Below, piece after piece: positions 27,901 to 35,549 of a stretch of DNA of 64,000 bases. Position 1 is the stretch's first letter. The number at the start of each line of letters is the position of its first letter. The notes beneath the pieces are model-generated. The model was not told the origin of the DNA and did not search any database. It saw nothing but the letters and a program-made list of their open reading frames with translations. Made by a program: the position numbers and the translations under genes. The DNA is from an uncultured Methanoregula sp. (lineage in GTDB: Archaea > Halobacteriota > Methanomicrobia > Methanomicrobiales > Methanospirillaceae). Location: assembly GCF_963677065.1 (NCBI RefSeq), contig NZ_OY781872.1, positions 2,847,419 to 2,911,418 of the forward strand. Direction: 5' to 3'.

Positions 27901-28687
27901 CGTGATAATAGTCCCTGGAAATCATGATTTGAATTGGGATGCATCTGAATCCGCTTATCTTTTTGTTACCAAACGTAAACTGCCAGATCCCTTGCCTCAA
28001 GATCGTTTTATCCCTGCTGGGGATGCTGGTGTTCTTTTACGAGATGAAGAATTATATCCTGAAAGATTTACTAATTTTAACAATCATTTTTATCGTCGTA
28101 TCTATTGTGGCAAAGAATTTCCGAGGGATTATTCATCACAAGCCCTTTTAATCGAAAATGCTGAGGATCATATCTTATTCCTAGGACTTAATTCCTCTTG
28201 GCAAATTGATCATCACTTCCACGATCGTGCGAATATTAACATGGATGCTCTCACGATTATTCTTGATAAATTAAATGAGGGTGTCTACAATGGTTGGCTT
28301 AAGATTGCTGTCTGGCATCATCCCATCAGCGGTAGGGAAATGATGAACGATGAGTTTATGCAATTACTTACTGTTCACAATTTTCAAATCTGTCTTCATG
28401 GACATATCCATGAGGCAATAGAAAATTTCCATAAATATGATGATAATCGTGGAATTTTTATTGTCGGTGCTGGAACTTTTGGTGCTCCGGTGAGGGAACA
28501 GACTTCTGGTATCCCTTTACAATATAATTTGTTGGCCTTTAATACAAAAAAAAGTGAGATTACCGTTTATACAAGGAAAAAGGAAAAACCAAATGGTGCC
28601 TGGTCCGCGGATTCCCGATGGGGAGATAAGAATGATCCGAAATCGTGGTATCGCATCCAGATAAAAAATTATTTATCTCACAAATAA
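24908..28687 (+). CDS. WD40 - Ras-like GTPase - zinc ribbon - metallophosphoesterase fusion (candidate conflict protein)
   Basis: The 1259-residue protein has: a charged disordered start (1-80); seven WD40 blades (about 90-390; repeated VAWSPDG...VYxWD); a Ras/Roc-type GTPase (about 398-560) with P-loop GDSSVGKSG (about 404), switch/G3 WDLAGQPEYR (about 456) and a G5-like TSAKTG; winged-helix/COR-like linkers (about 575-850); a zinc ribbon CPKC...CQYC (about 838-878); and a C-terminal calcineurin-like phosphoesterase (about 925-1220) with HLSDLHID, ISGDIT, PGNHDLNWD, WHHP and HGHIHE. All metal ligands are present, so the C-terminal enzyme should be active. The order sensor-switch-effector is that of NTP-dependent immune proteins. 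The gene stands alone, AT-rich, between two repeat copies. Partner and target are unknown. Confidence 0.88.
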   Translation: MKKDEKKISERIFNVLSRFGPSEKESVDLNANKKDNMKKQENNPKIEKKIPVLNPSIDKSTSNLSKSSPNTRSKKLDDNYHPSLKIRYTLSGYNSKAVYRMAFSPDGEILATSSEEGFVNLFDTKNGKLLRSLKHNTPIVCVAWSPDGNILATGSHDVDRSVYTWNPNTGQLLHTLKKHKSGIMDVAWSPDGTLLASCSNDGTIFLWGSNTGQLVCELKAHTRQIFSLSWSPDGRCLCSGSWDDTFCVWDVSTSNLIQTFKGNSKVNCIAWSPDNRFVALASSDQVVHIWDIKDGREKYVLEGHTADVISVSFFDNGHLLASLSEKGQVIFWETNNWSEVMNVSKIGDTTLLANLAVHPTLPIIAAPGNVNLEVNLFDVDTKMLRRIEHGTPTVYYVNAKAVLVGDSSVGKSGLGIRIAEGKYRTTDSTHGAQFWHFPTEKLPDLPKYFQAELTLWDLAGQPEYRLTHQLFLDDTDLALLLFDCSDSNDPFHGVPYWAKALKKQAPHHAKKYLVSARCDVSPVTVNRREINHVLADFGLDDYFKTSAKTGEGVDFLFQRMLKDIPWDKIPRTSTPKLFQIVREFLLELKAAGKTIISMDEILLAARDRFTERLAIQEELDTVIQLLQSRGLVHRLNPKPSLNIVLLKPELINQYGSSIIQAALNHPLDIGAVPERDVLTGNVPFSGFNRLPQSEEVLVLESTAELLIKHDLCFREMGYLVFPSQIKITRLPPTNAHPRTEVAYRFSGSIETIYASLVVRLSYTNYFHREDQWKYAVEFSIKGDRLGFSMQQITEGTGELEIYFHPNISENDRVLFIRFITDHLYNKGVDIHEQIRLYCPKCSKEVINHDAIEIRVQYGYLDIPCQYCGTAILIPKSIEERYRREPTIGEINQELIETAEKRTNIEIEQFRLDQRQYLQVEDSKIHILHLSDLHIDDENQANKYRVQLESDLINELKIKRIEYLIISGDITSHSSEKEFKAAFGMVNDLVKRFGLDPSRVIIVPGNHDLNWDASESAYLFVTKRKLPDPLPQDRFIPAGDAGVLLRDEELYPERFTNFNNHFYRRIYCGKEFPRDYSSQALLIENAEDHILFLGLNSSWQIDHHFHDRANINMDALTIILDKLNEGVYNGWLKIAVWHHPISGREMMNDEFMQLLTVHNFQICLHGHIHEAIENFHKYDDNRGIFIVGAGTFGAPVREQTSGIPLQYNLLAFNTKKSEITVYTRKKEKPNGAWSADSRWGDKNDPKSWYRIQIKNYLSHK

Positions 28688-29259
28688 TTTTGTAAATGAC
28701 ATATCTCCTTAAAACTCTTTTTATTCTTCCTAAAATCTTCGCAAGGTTTTAATCCTCACTTCCTCTGACATACACGAATTCCCAATTATATAAATGTCAG
28801 GGATCGAGCATCGAAAAACTGCTCAATAGGATCTCTGGTTTTCTTGATAGAAGCATGATTTTTTCGGATGAATTATTGTCTCATTTTTTAGTTTTGCTTC
28901 CATTAAATTACTACGGTGGGAATGAATCCTTGAGATTTACGACCCCCACCCCCGCCCCCATTCTCCCACTGGAAATCGCTCCACGAATCCCATTCCGGAG
29001 CCCCCGACCCACCGAATTTTTCCACACGGAAAACTCTTCGGAGTCGCATCCGCTCCAACCCCCATATCAGAAAATTTCTCGCCATCTCTCATCATTCCAT
29101 TTCGACCCGATCTCGCGTTTCAATCAAACCGTGGTTGAAGAAAATTCACCCCGACCACGATTCTGGTTGAAAACTGGATCTGGATTCGCCAGTTTTTCCA
29201 AATAATGAGGACATGTTCATGGGAGCGACCGTGCTGCTGATTACTTATATGTCGCGTAT
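28688..29259. other. Spacer with a GC-rich patch, no gene
   Basis: The first 230 bp are AT-rich. From about 28935 to 29205 the sequence is C-rich and pyrimidine-biased (cccccacccccgcccccatt). The single open frame there lacks a ribosome-binding site and has low-complexity composition, so no gene is called. It may be an uncharacterised part of the neighbouring repeat element. Confidence 0.35.
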
Positions 29260-29674
29260 TTCACAATGTACCCCTTTTTCCGGAAAGTCTTACGAGAAAA
29301 CGGTACAGAAAAAAGATCCCGGAAATGACCCTCAATGTGCCCCCCGTGCCCCCACATTCACAACCTCTGTTTTACCTGGGAGTCACTCTGTGGTTGACCT
29401 CCCCATCCCCCCATGCCCAAATACGCCCGTAAAGGGCTCCGTTTCCGTTTTTTGAATTCCTGACTCTCATTGTGGACAGCAATTTGGCCCCGGATTCTGT
29501 TCGTGTGGAAAAATCGCCTGTAAAATGGGTATTTTGCCGAAAATCGGCTGAAATGCACCTCGTAGAATGGCCCTAAACGGTGGTCCGGCAGCCTCTTTTC
29601 CGGTGCTCTGCCATAGGGTGGTTTTTACTAAGAAACGCGAAAAGAACGCGAATACGGGGGCCGGATTTTCCGGA
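29260..29674. repeat. Composite repeat: palindrome copy 3, tail and 276-bp extension (copy 1)
   Basis: This is the longest version of the repeat family. It starts with palindrome copy 3 (29260-29353; left arm changed to CCGGAAAGTC, right arm intact), then the tail (29354-29425). The 276-bp extension (29399-29674) recurs at 36741-37020 with over nine in ten bases equal by eye. The extension ends with a gggggccggattttccgga motif that also appears at 22330. The end lies 12 bp from the stop codon of the small leftward gene at 29687. Confidence 0.85.
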
Positions 29675-29686
29675 GTAAATTTTTGC

Positions 29687-29821
29687 TTACTTCTCTTGTT
29701 TCTGTTCCAGGTAAAAATCGATCAGCCGGTTGAGGATAGTATCATAGCTCTCTGATTTTTTCCCAAGATCAGCTAACCTGTCCCGCGTTTCCGTCTGGAT
29801 CTTGATCGTAGTCAGAGACAT
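29687..29821 (-). CDS. 44-residue ribbon-helix-helix-like (antitoxin-type) protein
   Basis: A 45-codon frame on the minus strand encodes a short strand (MSLTTIKIQTETRDRL) followed by two helices (ADLGKKSESYDTILNRLI, DFYLEQK). This is the pattern of the very small VapB-like/MetJ-Arc DNA-binding proteins that are abundant in methanogens (KIxxETRDRLxxLGKKxESYDxILNRLI). Such proteins are antitoxins or orphan regulators. No toxin gene is adjacent: its 3' side abuts a repeat copy and its 5' side shares a promoter region with the divergent gene at 29930. The toxin may have been replaced by the repeat. Confidence 0.78.
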   Translation of the reverse strand: MSLTTIKIQTETRDRLADLGKKSESYDTILNRLIDFYLEQKQEK

Positions 29822-29872
29822 CTCATTCTTTTATGCCGGATTAAACCAAGTATGTAATCTTCATACCTTTGG

Positions 29873-29882
29873 ATAAATTTAT
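29873..29882. promoter_or_regulatory. Symmetric TATA box serving two divergent genes
   Basis: ATAAATTTAT is a perfect palindrome and a good archaeal box A on both strands. It lies 51 bp from the small antitoxin-like start at 29821 and 47 bp from the start at 29930. One element could thus promote transcription both ways; the short leaders fit. Confidence 0.5.
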
Positions 29883-29929
29883 GCTTTATGGATACCTACT
29901 TAGATCGGATGTGATACAGGAAATGAACC

Positions 29930-30256
29930 ATGCCAGAAAACCCCGGACCAAAAATCCCCCTGCTCGACCCCGAGACCGACACCTGCCTCTTCCGCTCGCT
30001 GCGCTACGATCTTGAAACCGGCATGCTCCGGGATCACGACGCTGACCTGTACGCGAAAGAATGCGATGACGGGACGGTCATCTTCTGGTTCCGGCACTGG
30101 ACCTGGAACCGGAACGAGACCGCTATCTGCCAGATCACCTCACGGGACGAGGCGGCCCGGTTTATCCGTGAGCAGTTCACGAAACCCGGTCTCTTCACCG
30201 GCTGGAATCACGTGGGGCTGGCCCGGTTTCTGCCGGAGGTGTACGGGAAGGGGTGA
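29930..30256 (+). CDS. Conserved small protein of unknown function (108 residues), intact family member
   Basis: The start is supported by AGGAAATGAACC upstream. The acidic, aromatic protein has LYAKECDDGTVIFWFRHW, then TAICQITSRDEAARFIREQF and WNHVGLARFLPEVYGKG. No named domain is recognised. Two decayed copies of the same gene lie at 42786-43013 and 43811-44039, one on each side of a toxin-antitoxin pair. This indicates an element-linked multi-copy family. The GC-rich codon use is host-like. Confidence 0.7.
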   Translation: MPENPGPKIPLLDPETDTCLFRSLRYDLETGMLRDHDADLYAKECDDGTVIFWFRHWTWNRNETAICQITSRDEAARFIREQFTKPGLFTGWNHVGLARFLPEVYGKG

Positions 30257-30324
30257 TTGGGATACCCCGGTGGATGTGATGCGACGATAATCGCCATCAT
30301 AATTTCCCACTCTTGAAAAATGAG

Positions 30325-30480
30325 TTATTCCTCGTCGTCCCCCTCGAACTTGTCGTTGTTGGGGTTCAACTGGTCCGCATGATTGTCCATCGCTGCATGA
30401 TATGCATCGTTGTTCGGGTTCATCGAATTGGACCGGTCATCGTTTGAGCTGTGGCCGTGGCCTCCGCCTCCTTTTCCCAT
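30325..30480 (-). CDS. 51-residue Asn/His/Gly-rich small protein
   Basis: The ATG is preceded by a near-perfect ribosome-binding site (AAAGGAGGTGAC, spacing 6), which decides that this short frame is a gene. The product starts MGKGGGGHGHSSNDDRSN and contains two related units, SMNPNNDAYHAAMDNHAD and LNPNNDKFEGDDEE. Proteins with NPNN-x-AY repeats of this size are widespread, uncharacterised and very hydrophilic. No partner is evident; it converges on nothing and is upstream of the leftward CARF gene terminus. Confidence 0.8.
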   Translation of the reverse strand: MGKGGGGHGHSSNDDRSNSMNPNNDAYHAAMDNHADQLNPNNDKFEGDDEE

Positions 30481-30572
30481 TGGTGTGTCACCTCCTTTGT
30501 GGTTGTGAATGAAGATTGGTGGGATGGAGGATATCTTACTGCTTCGAAATCGTTTCCCAATTTGTCAAGTAT

Positions 30573-31373
30573 TCATTTTTCCGGTTGCTTTCGTTTTTGC
30601 ATCTGAAAAAATTTTAGGGCAAATTTTCCATCCTCTGTAATAAAATATGTTTTTTCCTTTTTACTCGTGGGATGGTTCGATTCTGTTATCAGCCCGTCTT
30701 CGATCAGTTCTGACAGATTTTTCGTAAGGGTCCCTCTTGAATAAATCCGTTTGGTTGTTTTGTCTCCCGTATTCCTAACCGGGTGATATCGTTTTTTCAT
30801 TTCCTGGAAAAGATTTCTGCCGGCAATTCCGCCATCTTTTTCCTTTTCGATTATGGAAGAAAAAAAGCAATCCAGGATATGTCCGAGGTTTTCATTGCGG
30901 GAAATATCCCGTGGGTGCATTTTTGGAATGAATAACCGCTGGATCGTATCATCAGTTGGGGTATGGTACACTTTTCCACCGACCCAGATAGACATTAAAA
31001 ATAATCCATTTGAGAGTGGTTTTGTTCCCCCTGAAATATTGAATGAATATTCCGCCGCGGGAAATTTATCGTATATCTGGAGTACCGTATCCCTGACGGA
31101 TTCGATCGATATGGAGTCCATTCGAACCGTTTCAAAAATTATTTTCATTCGTTCGGATGTTTCTTTCACTTCACGGATTGCCTCCTGAATACTCAGTTTG
31201 ATATTTTTCCTCACTTCGTTATCAGTTTTTGAGATTGTACAGATATCTTTTTCGACGACAACAAATATCCGGGAAATGTGCCCTTCTTCTTTGATCGCCA
31301 GGTGAACGGTCTTCCCGATGTTTGCCCCGGAAGCAATAATGTGGATACGCTCTTTATCGTCCATGATTATCAT
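30573..31373 (-). CDS. CARF-domain winged-helix regulator
   Basis: The 266-residue protein has an N-terminal Rossmann-like CARF domain (about 1-150): IHIIASGANIGKT at the first strand, and the signature FNISGGTKPLSNGLFLM (about 118) with a following KVYHTP strand. The C-terminal part (about 160-260) is a winged helix (RIYSRGTLTKNLSELIEDGLITE...KTYFITEDGKFAL). CARF domains bind cyclic oligonucleotide second messengers, and CARF-winged-helix proteins (Csa3 type) regulate transcription. There is no CRISPR array or cas operon in the window. The gene is divergent from the viperin gene with an 87-bp gap, so viperin is the obvious regulatory target. An alternative start is at 31364. Confidence 0.78.
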   Translation of the reverse strand: MIIMDDKERIHIIASGANIGKTVHLAIKEEGHISRIFVVVEKDICTISKTDNEVRKNIKLSIQEAIREVKETSERMKIIFETVRMDSISIESVRDTVLQIYDKFPAAEYSFNISGGTKPLSNGLFLMSIWVGGKVYHTPTDDTIQRLFIPKMHPRDISRNENLGHILDCFFSSIIEKEKDGGIAGRNLFQEMKKRYHPVRNTGDKTTKRIYSRGTLTKNLSELIEDGLITESNHPTSKKEKTYFITEDGKFALKFFQMQKRKQPEK

Positions 31374-31460
31374 CTGAAGGTTTTCGTTTAAATTTTGTTG
31401 CTATCTTTGGAAACGATTGCAAATTTCATTCATATCCATCATCAAAATAATATCATCAGC

Positions 31461-32315
31461 ATGTCCTCCGCTGGTATCATCAAATCCGTCAACTGGCATC
31501 TGATCTCATCCTGTAACTACCGATGCAGATTTTGTTTCGCACGGAATCTTGGAGAAGTTCCAGTCTCTTTCAATGAGGGTGTTGAGATTATTCGAAAACT
31601 GGTTGATCTTGGTATGGACAAAATCAATTTTGCTGGAGGCGAGCCTCTGCTTCACCCGCGTCTCCACGATTATTGCACCGTAGCAAAGGATCACGGGATG
31701 ACAGTATCCGTTACAACGAATGGCTCATTTCTTGATGGGAATCAGATTGCGAGAATGAGTGAAGTTGTGGATTGGATTGCGCTATCCATCGATTCTGGCA
31801 GCGATGAGATTGAGGCCCGGCTTGGCAGGGGGTGCGGGAATCATGTTGCGAATTGTACAAAGGTCGCACGAATTATTCGTGAAGCCGGAATCCGGTTGAA
31901 GATGAACACAACGATTACAGCCCAGACGTACAGCGAGAATATGATTCCTCTGGTCAAATCGATAAAACCAGATCGCTGGAAAGTCCTCCAGATGTTGCAT
32001 ATCCGAGGGGAAAATGATGATGCCGCGGCGGATCTGGCAATTACTTCGGATCAATTCAATCATTTCGTTGAAAACCATCGACAGGTGTGTCTTGACAGTG
32101 GGGGATTTCCGGTGTTTGAATCATGTGATGCAATTGAAAATTCATATTTTATGATTACTCCTTCTGGGAATGTGAAGATAGATGCCGGGAACATCATTAC
32201 GAAATTTTCTATAGCAGAGGTGATCTCTCTGGGTGTGGAATACTTCGTAAGTCCGGTTAAATATCGCGAAAGAGGTGGAATTTACGAATGGGTAAAATGC
32301 ATCAAGAATTATTAG
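31461..32315 (+). CDS. Prokaryotic viperin (radical SAM antiviral enzyme)
   Basis: The start at 31461 is chosen because viperins begin just before the SVNWHL strand; an upstream TTG at 31395 is possible. The 284-residue enzyme has the iron-sulfur motif CNYRCRFCF (Cys18, Cys22, Cys25), MDKINFAGGEPLL, SVTTNGS, and ALSIDSGSDEIEARLGRG. It also has the viperin-specific C-terminal blocks DRWKVLQMLHIRGEN, FVENH, ENSYFMITPSGNV and YRERGGIYEW. Viperins convert CTP, GTP or UTP to 3'-deoxy-3',4'-didehydro nucleotides that stop viral RNA synthesis. No nucleotide kinase gene, sometimes found next to viperins, is present. Instead a CARF regulator stands opposite and a TPR protein follows. Confidence 0.92.
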   Translation: MSSAGIIKSVNWHLISSCNYRCRFCFARNLGEVPVSFNEGVEIIRKLVDLGMDKINFAGGEPLLHPRLHDYCTVAKDHGMTVSVTTNGSFLDGNQIARMSEVVDWIALSIDSGSDEIEARLGRGCGNHVANCTKVARIIREAGIRLKMNTTITAQTYSENMIPLVKSIKPDRWKVLQMLHIRGENDDAAADLAITSDQFNHFVENHRQVCLDSGGFPVFESCDAIENSYFMITPSGNVKIDAGNIITKFSIAEVISLGVEYFVSPVKYRERGGIYEWVKCIKNY

Positions 32316-32373
32316 AAAACATTCTTCGGAGATAAAACATATTCAATTCTGTACTAAATAATCAATTTTAAGG

Positions 32374-32383
32374 AATATAAATA
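32374..32383 (+). promoter_or_regulatory. TATA box of the TPR-HEPN-like gene
   Basis: The sequence aatataaatacc lies 38-47 bp before the ATG at 32421, which has GGAGGAT as ribosome-binding site. A separate promoter means that the large gene need not depend on viperin transcription. Confidence 0.55.
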
Positions 32384-32420
32384 CCGATACGACGGATTGA
32401 AGTAAAAAGTTGGAGGATAC

Positions 32421-35400
32421 ATGAAATTTGAAAAGCATATTCTTGAATCATTTTTATGGGAAACTCATGATATCGATCGGGGCGTATCCATTCGTAATGC
32501 AATTAAACAGAATAACAAACAAGAAAATATTGAACTTTGTCACCGTCTGGATCTTCATAATCTTTTCCTTTTCCGTCGTGTTCACGATCCGGGCTTTTAC
32601 CTTCATGTAACGCAGGAATTAGAGAAAAATCCGAAACTTCTCAACGAAACGGTAAGATATATTCGAAGATTATTGGATCAACACGTGTTTAATGAGGATT
32701 TTTTACAATTTTCCAAACCTCAAAAAGCACAAGATAAAAACCCGTTCCGGAATGGTCTTGCTCATGGAATGCATTTTGCCTCTACTGCAAAGGATTTAGC
32801 TGCCGCCAATACTGTAGAACGTCAGAAGTCTCAGGAGTACTTTGAAAAAAGATTGCAGTATGCCCTTGAGCATGATCTTACGGATGAATACATTGTAATC
32901 TCGCAACTTCGAAAAGACTATGATACTGGGAATTTTTTTGGATTCGAACTATTCACGGAAAATGTGAAACATTCAGAATTTGCTGACCGAATGAAATGGT
33001 TCTCTGAAGGAATGTCTTTCTTTTATAGGAACATCTGTTGGCCTGAAAGATACGTTTTCTATACCCAAACAATATCCGGAAAAAATGATGCCCCTCAAAA
33101 ACCGAAGTTATATGATACTCCGTTATTTCATTTCTTATCTTGTGGTAGAGATTCCATAGAATTCTTCTTAAAAGAATTTGCTCTCCCCTCGCCATATACA
33201 TTAGAAGATGTTTCTGAAGTTGATCTCATTCGATATAGTATATTTTCAAATGCTGCATTGTCAATTGCATCGGAATTATGGTTTGCTTCACTTCCCGATG
33301 ATGAAAAAATATCCAAGTTAAATTCAACCTATCCATTCACTATCCTAGAAAAGGATTTCATTGATTTAGATAATTCATTAATGTCAATTTATGGCAACTT
33401 ACTCTTTGCTCAAAACTATTTTGATGAAGCGAAAATTATCTATTCACTTGGACTGGAAAAAGCGATAACTGTTGAAGAAAAGTATCACTTTATTTCAAAT
33501 CTTGCGACAGCAGAACGTGAACTTGGTGATTATGAAAACGCACTGAAAAATTACTCAAAAGCATATGAATTGACGTTCCAGATTAAGTTAACAGGGAAGT
33601 TAAAAACAAAAAAAATCCCGAAGAATCGATTTAAACTATCCAATACAAAAAATATCCGTCACCGACAACTGATAGAACTTTTAAATGTGACCGAGATACG
33701 TTTCCGACTTGGTCAAAATAAAATTGCACAAAAAAATCTTGACACGGTTATTTTTGAAATGAGGAAACTCCAGGTTGGTGAACGAGCCCAATTAATATCA
33801 AAAATCGCGATAATGAGTCGTCGTTTAGGTAATTATCAACAAGAATTCGACTTCTTAAAAATGTTAAGATCGATAGATGATGATTCGTTTGAACTCGCCA
33901 ATCAAGAGAAATTAGAAAACCGTTGGGCACTATTGACGTTTCCATATCGTGAATCTAGGGAGTTTTTCGATAGAATTCTTGGGTTATATGGTCCTGACTA
34001 TGCGGAAAAAACATTACGAGATATGTTGGGAAGCGCTGAAGCAATAAGATGTTTCGATGTCATCTCAAAGCACGAGAAGGCTGAAACATGGATGGACAGA
34101 GCTTCTGCCGCATTGAATTCATTCCAATTTGAATCAGCTTTGAAATGGATCGAAAAAGCGATAGAAAATGACCGCCATCCGCATCTTCTATCAGAATATG
34201 CATACTATTTACATTTAAATCAAAAAAATGCTGAAGCAGTTAAAATTCTGAATGATGCGTTTGGGTTAACTCAAGACCTCAATCTTAAAGTAAAAATCAA
34301 GACCTTCTCCTGTGTTTTTCAATTAGCATTAAATGATGTTGATGCATCTCTCGAACACGCACGGGAAATTATTGAACTCTTGTATTCCTCCGAGGTAAAC
34401 ACTGAACAACGGAATGAAATTCTATTCAAATTCCTTCACCAAGTAAGTGAGGAGCTGGTACTAAAAAATGATCGTGTCCGGTTACTTCAGGTAATGGAAA
34501 AAATTGAGGAAATGCTCAATAAATACAATGATTCTCTCTCAACGGCTGACCTAATTTCATCATCATTGCTTTCTGCGTGGGCGTCTGATGAAGCACATCA
34601 TTTTTTTGACAGGGTATTGATTAATGGCAATCTATCCAGAAAAGATATCGCGTCTGCATTCTTTGGAAAAGGAAAATTGTTTGCAACATATGGAGACCAT
34701 GTCGAAGCGGTGAAATCATTTCAGGAAGCGCTGAAAATAATCCCGGAAAGAGATATTGGCGACAGCAAATTATTCGTTTCATCTCTGTACGCAGAACTTG
34801 CAATATCCTATTCTGTTTTAATGGATATGACGAACGCAGGAAAAATGATTCAAATCGCCTGTGACATCGATCCAACCAATAAATATTATTCAGAAATCAA
34901 AAGGAAAATTGATGCGTTTCTTTTCAACTATCTGTCATACGAGAGTGTCACTGATGAAGATGTAAAAACAGTTTTCAGATCCGCTGAAACGCGGGTTTTG
35001 GATCTTTACAATAAAATTGACGCTTCAACAGGATTCGATTTCGGACCTGAAATCGGACTTTATGCTAAAGGTATTGAAATGTTGTTGGATGTCAAGGTTG
35101 TCCCTCTCGTGAAAAAGGTCATTGTTAAAAAATACAATATCCTTCAATCCCAAGACCTCTGGAAATCACCCTTCGATAAAATTCCTTTTAAAAATGTGTT
35201 CGATCCGAACAAAGCAGAACCCGAATCGATTGCTCTTGGACAGTGGGCTAAAATAAGATTTTTCAAAGAGAAATCTCAAATTAACAAGGACATCTATGAT
35301 CTGTGTATAGAATCATATGGTGAAAATTTTGAAAAAATTGTTCTCTTAGCATGTGAAAAAATCTACAAAGAAAGGAACGAATCGTCTCACAATAAAATCA

Positions 35401-35495
35401 AAACGAAGCAAGATGTTCTCGATAAACGGAAAGAAATTATTGAACCAATCAATAATTTGATTGATTTGTTTTATACGAAGAAAAAACCCTCATAA
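32421..35495 (+). CDS. Large TPR-repeat protein with HEPN-like C-terminus
   Basis: The 1024-residue protein is helical throughout. The first 300 residues have no recognised domain (HNLFLFRRVHDPGFYLHV, NGLAHGMHFAS). TPR units are clear at about 315-385 (YGNLLFAQNYFDEAKIIY, LATAERELGDYENALKNYSKAYEL), 555-620 (ALKWIEKAIENDRHPHLLSEYAYYLH) and 745-820 (GKGKLFATYGDHVEAVKSFQEALK). The last 150 residues end in YKERNESSHNKIKTK, where RNESSH fits the R-x4-H catalytic pattern of HEPN ribonucleases, within a helix-rich frame (FGPEIGLYAKGIEMLLD). TPR-sensor plus RNase-like end is a common defence layout. The HEPN call is inference. It follows viperin by 105 bp. Confidence 0.65.
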   Translation: MKFEKHILESFLWETHDIDRGVSIRNAIKQNNKQENIELCHRLDLHNLFLFRRVHDPGFYLHVTQELEKNPKLLNETVRYIRRLLDQHVFNEDFLQFSKPQKAQDKNPFRNGLAHGMHFASTAKDLAAANTVERQKSQEYFEKRLQYALEHDLTDEYIVISQLRKDYDTGNFFGFELFTENVKHSEFADRMKWFSEGMSFFYRNICWPERYVFYTQTISGKNDAPQKPKLYDTPLFHFLSCGRDSIEFFLKEFALPSPYTLEDVSEVDLIRYSIFSNAALSIASELWFASLPDDEKISKLNSTYPFTILEKDFIDLDNSLMSIYGNLLFAQNYFDEAKIIYSLGLEKAITVEEKYHFISNLATAERELGDYENALKNYSKAYELTFQIKLTGKLKTKKIPKNRFKLSNTKNIRHRQLIELLNVTEIRFRLGQNKIAQKNLDTVIFEMRKLQVGERAQLISKIAIMSRRLGNYQQEFDFLKMLRSIDDDSFELANQEKLENRWALLTFPYRESREFFDRILGLYGPDYAEKTLRDMLGSAEAIRCFDVISKHEKAETWMDRASAALNSFQFESALKWIEKAIENDRHPHLLSEYAYYLHLNQKNAEAVKILNDAFGLTQDLNLKVKIKTFSCVFQLALNDVDASLEHAREIIELLYSSEVNTEQRNEILFKFLHQVSEELVLKNDRVRLLQVMEKIEEMLNKYNDSLSTADLISSSLLSAWASDEAHHFFDRVLINGNLSRKDIASAFFGKGKLFATYGDHVEAVKSFQEALKIIPERDIGDSKLFVSSLYAELAISYSVLMDMTNAGKMIQIACDIDPTNKYYSEIKRKIDAFLFNYLSYESVTDEDVKTVFRSAETRVLDLYNKIDASTGFDFGPEIGLYAKGIEMLLDVKVVPLVKKVIVKKYNILQSQDLWKSPFDKIPFKNVFDPNKAEPESIALGQWAKIRFFKEKSQINKDIYDLCIESYGENFEKIVLLACEKIYKERNESSHNKIKTKQDVLDKRKEIIEPINNLIDLFYTKKKPS

Positions 35496-35549
35496 TATTA
35501 TCAATTTTTAGAACAAGATTTTGGATGGCAAATCGACCCCCCACTCTCC

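Noticed and set aside
28855..29205. 116-codon rightward frame in the C-rich patch
   Set aside because: Proline/serine-rich composition from pyrimidine runs, no start signal and no family resemblance.
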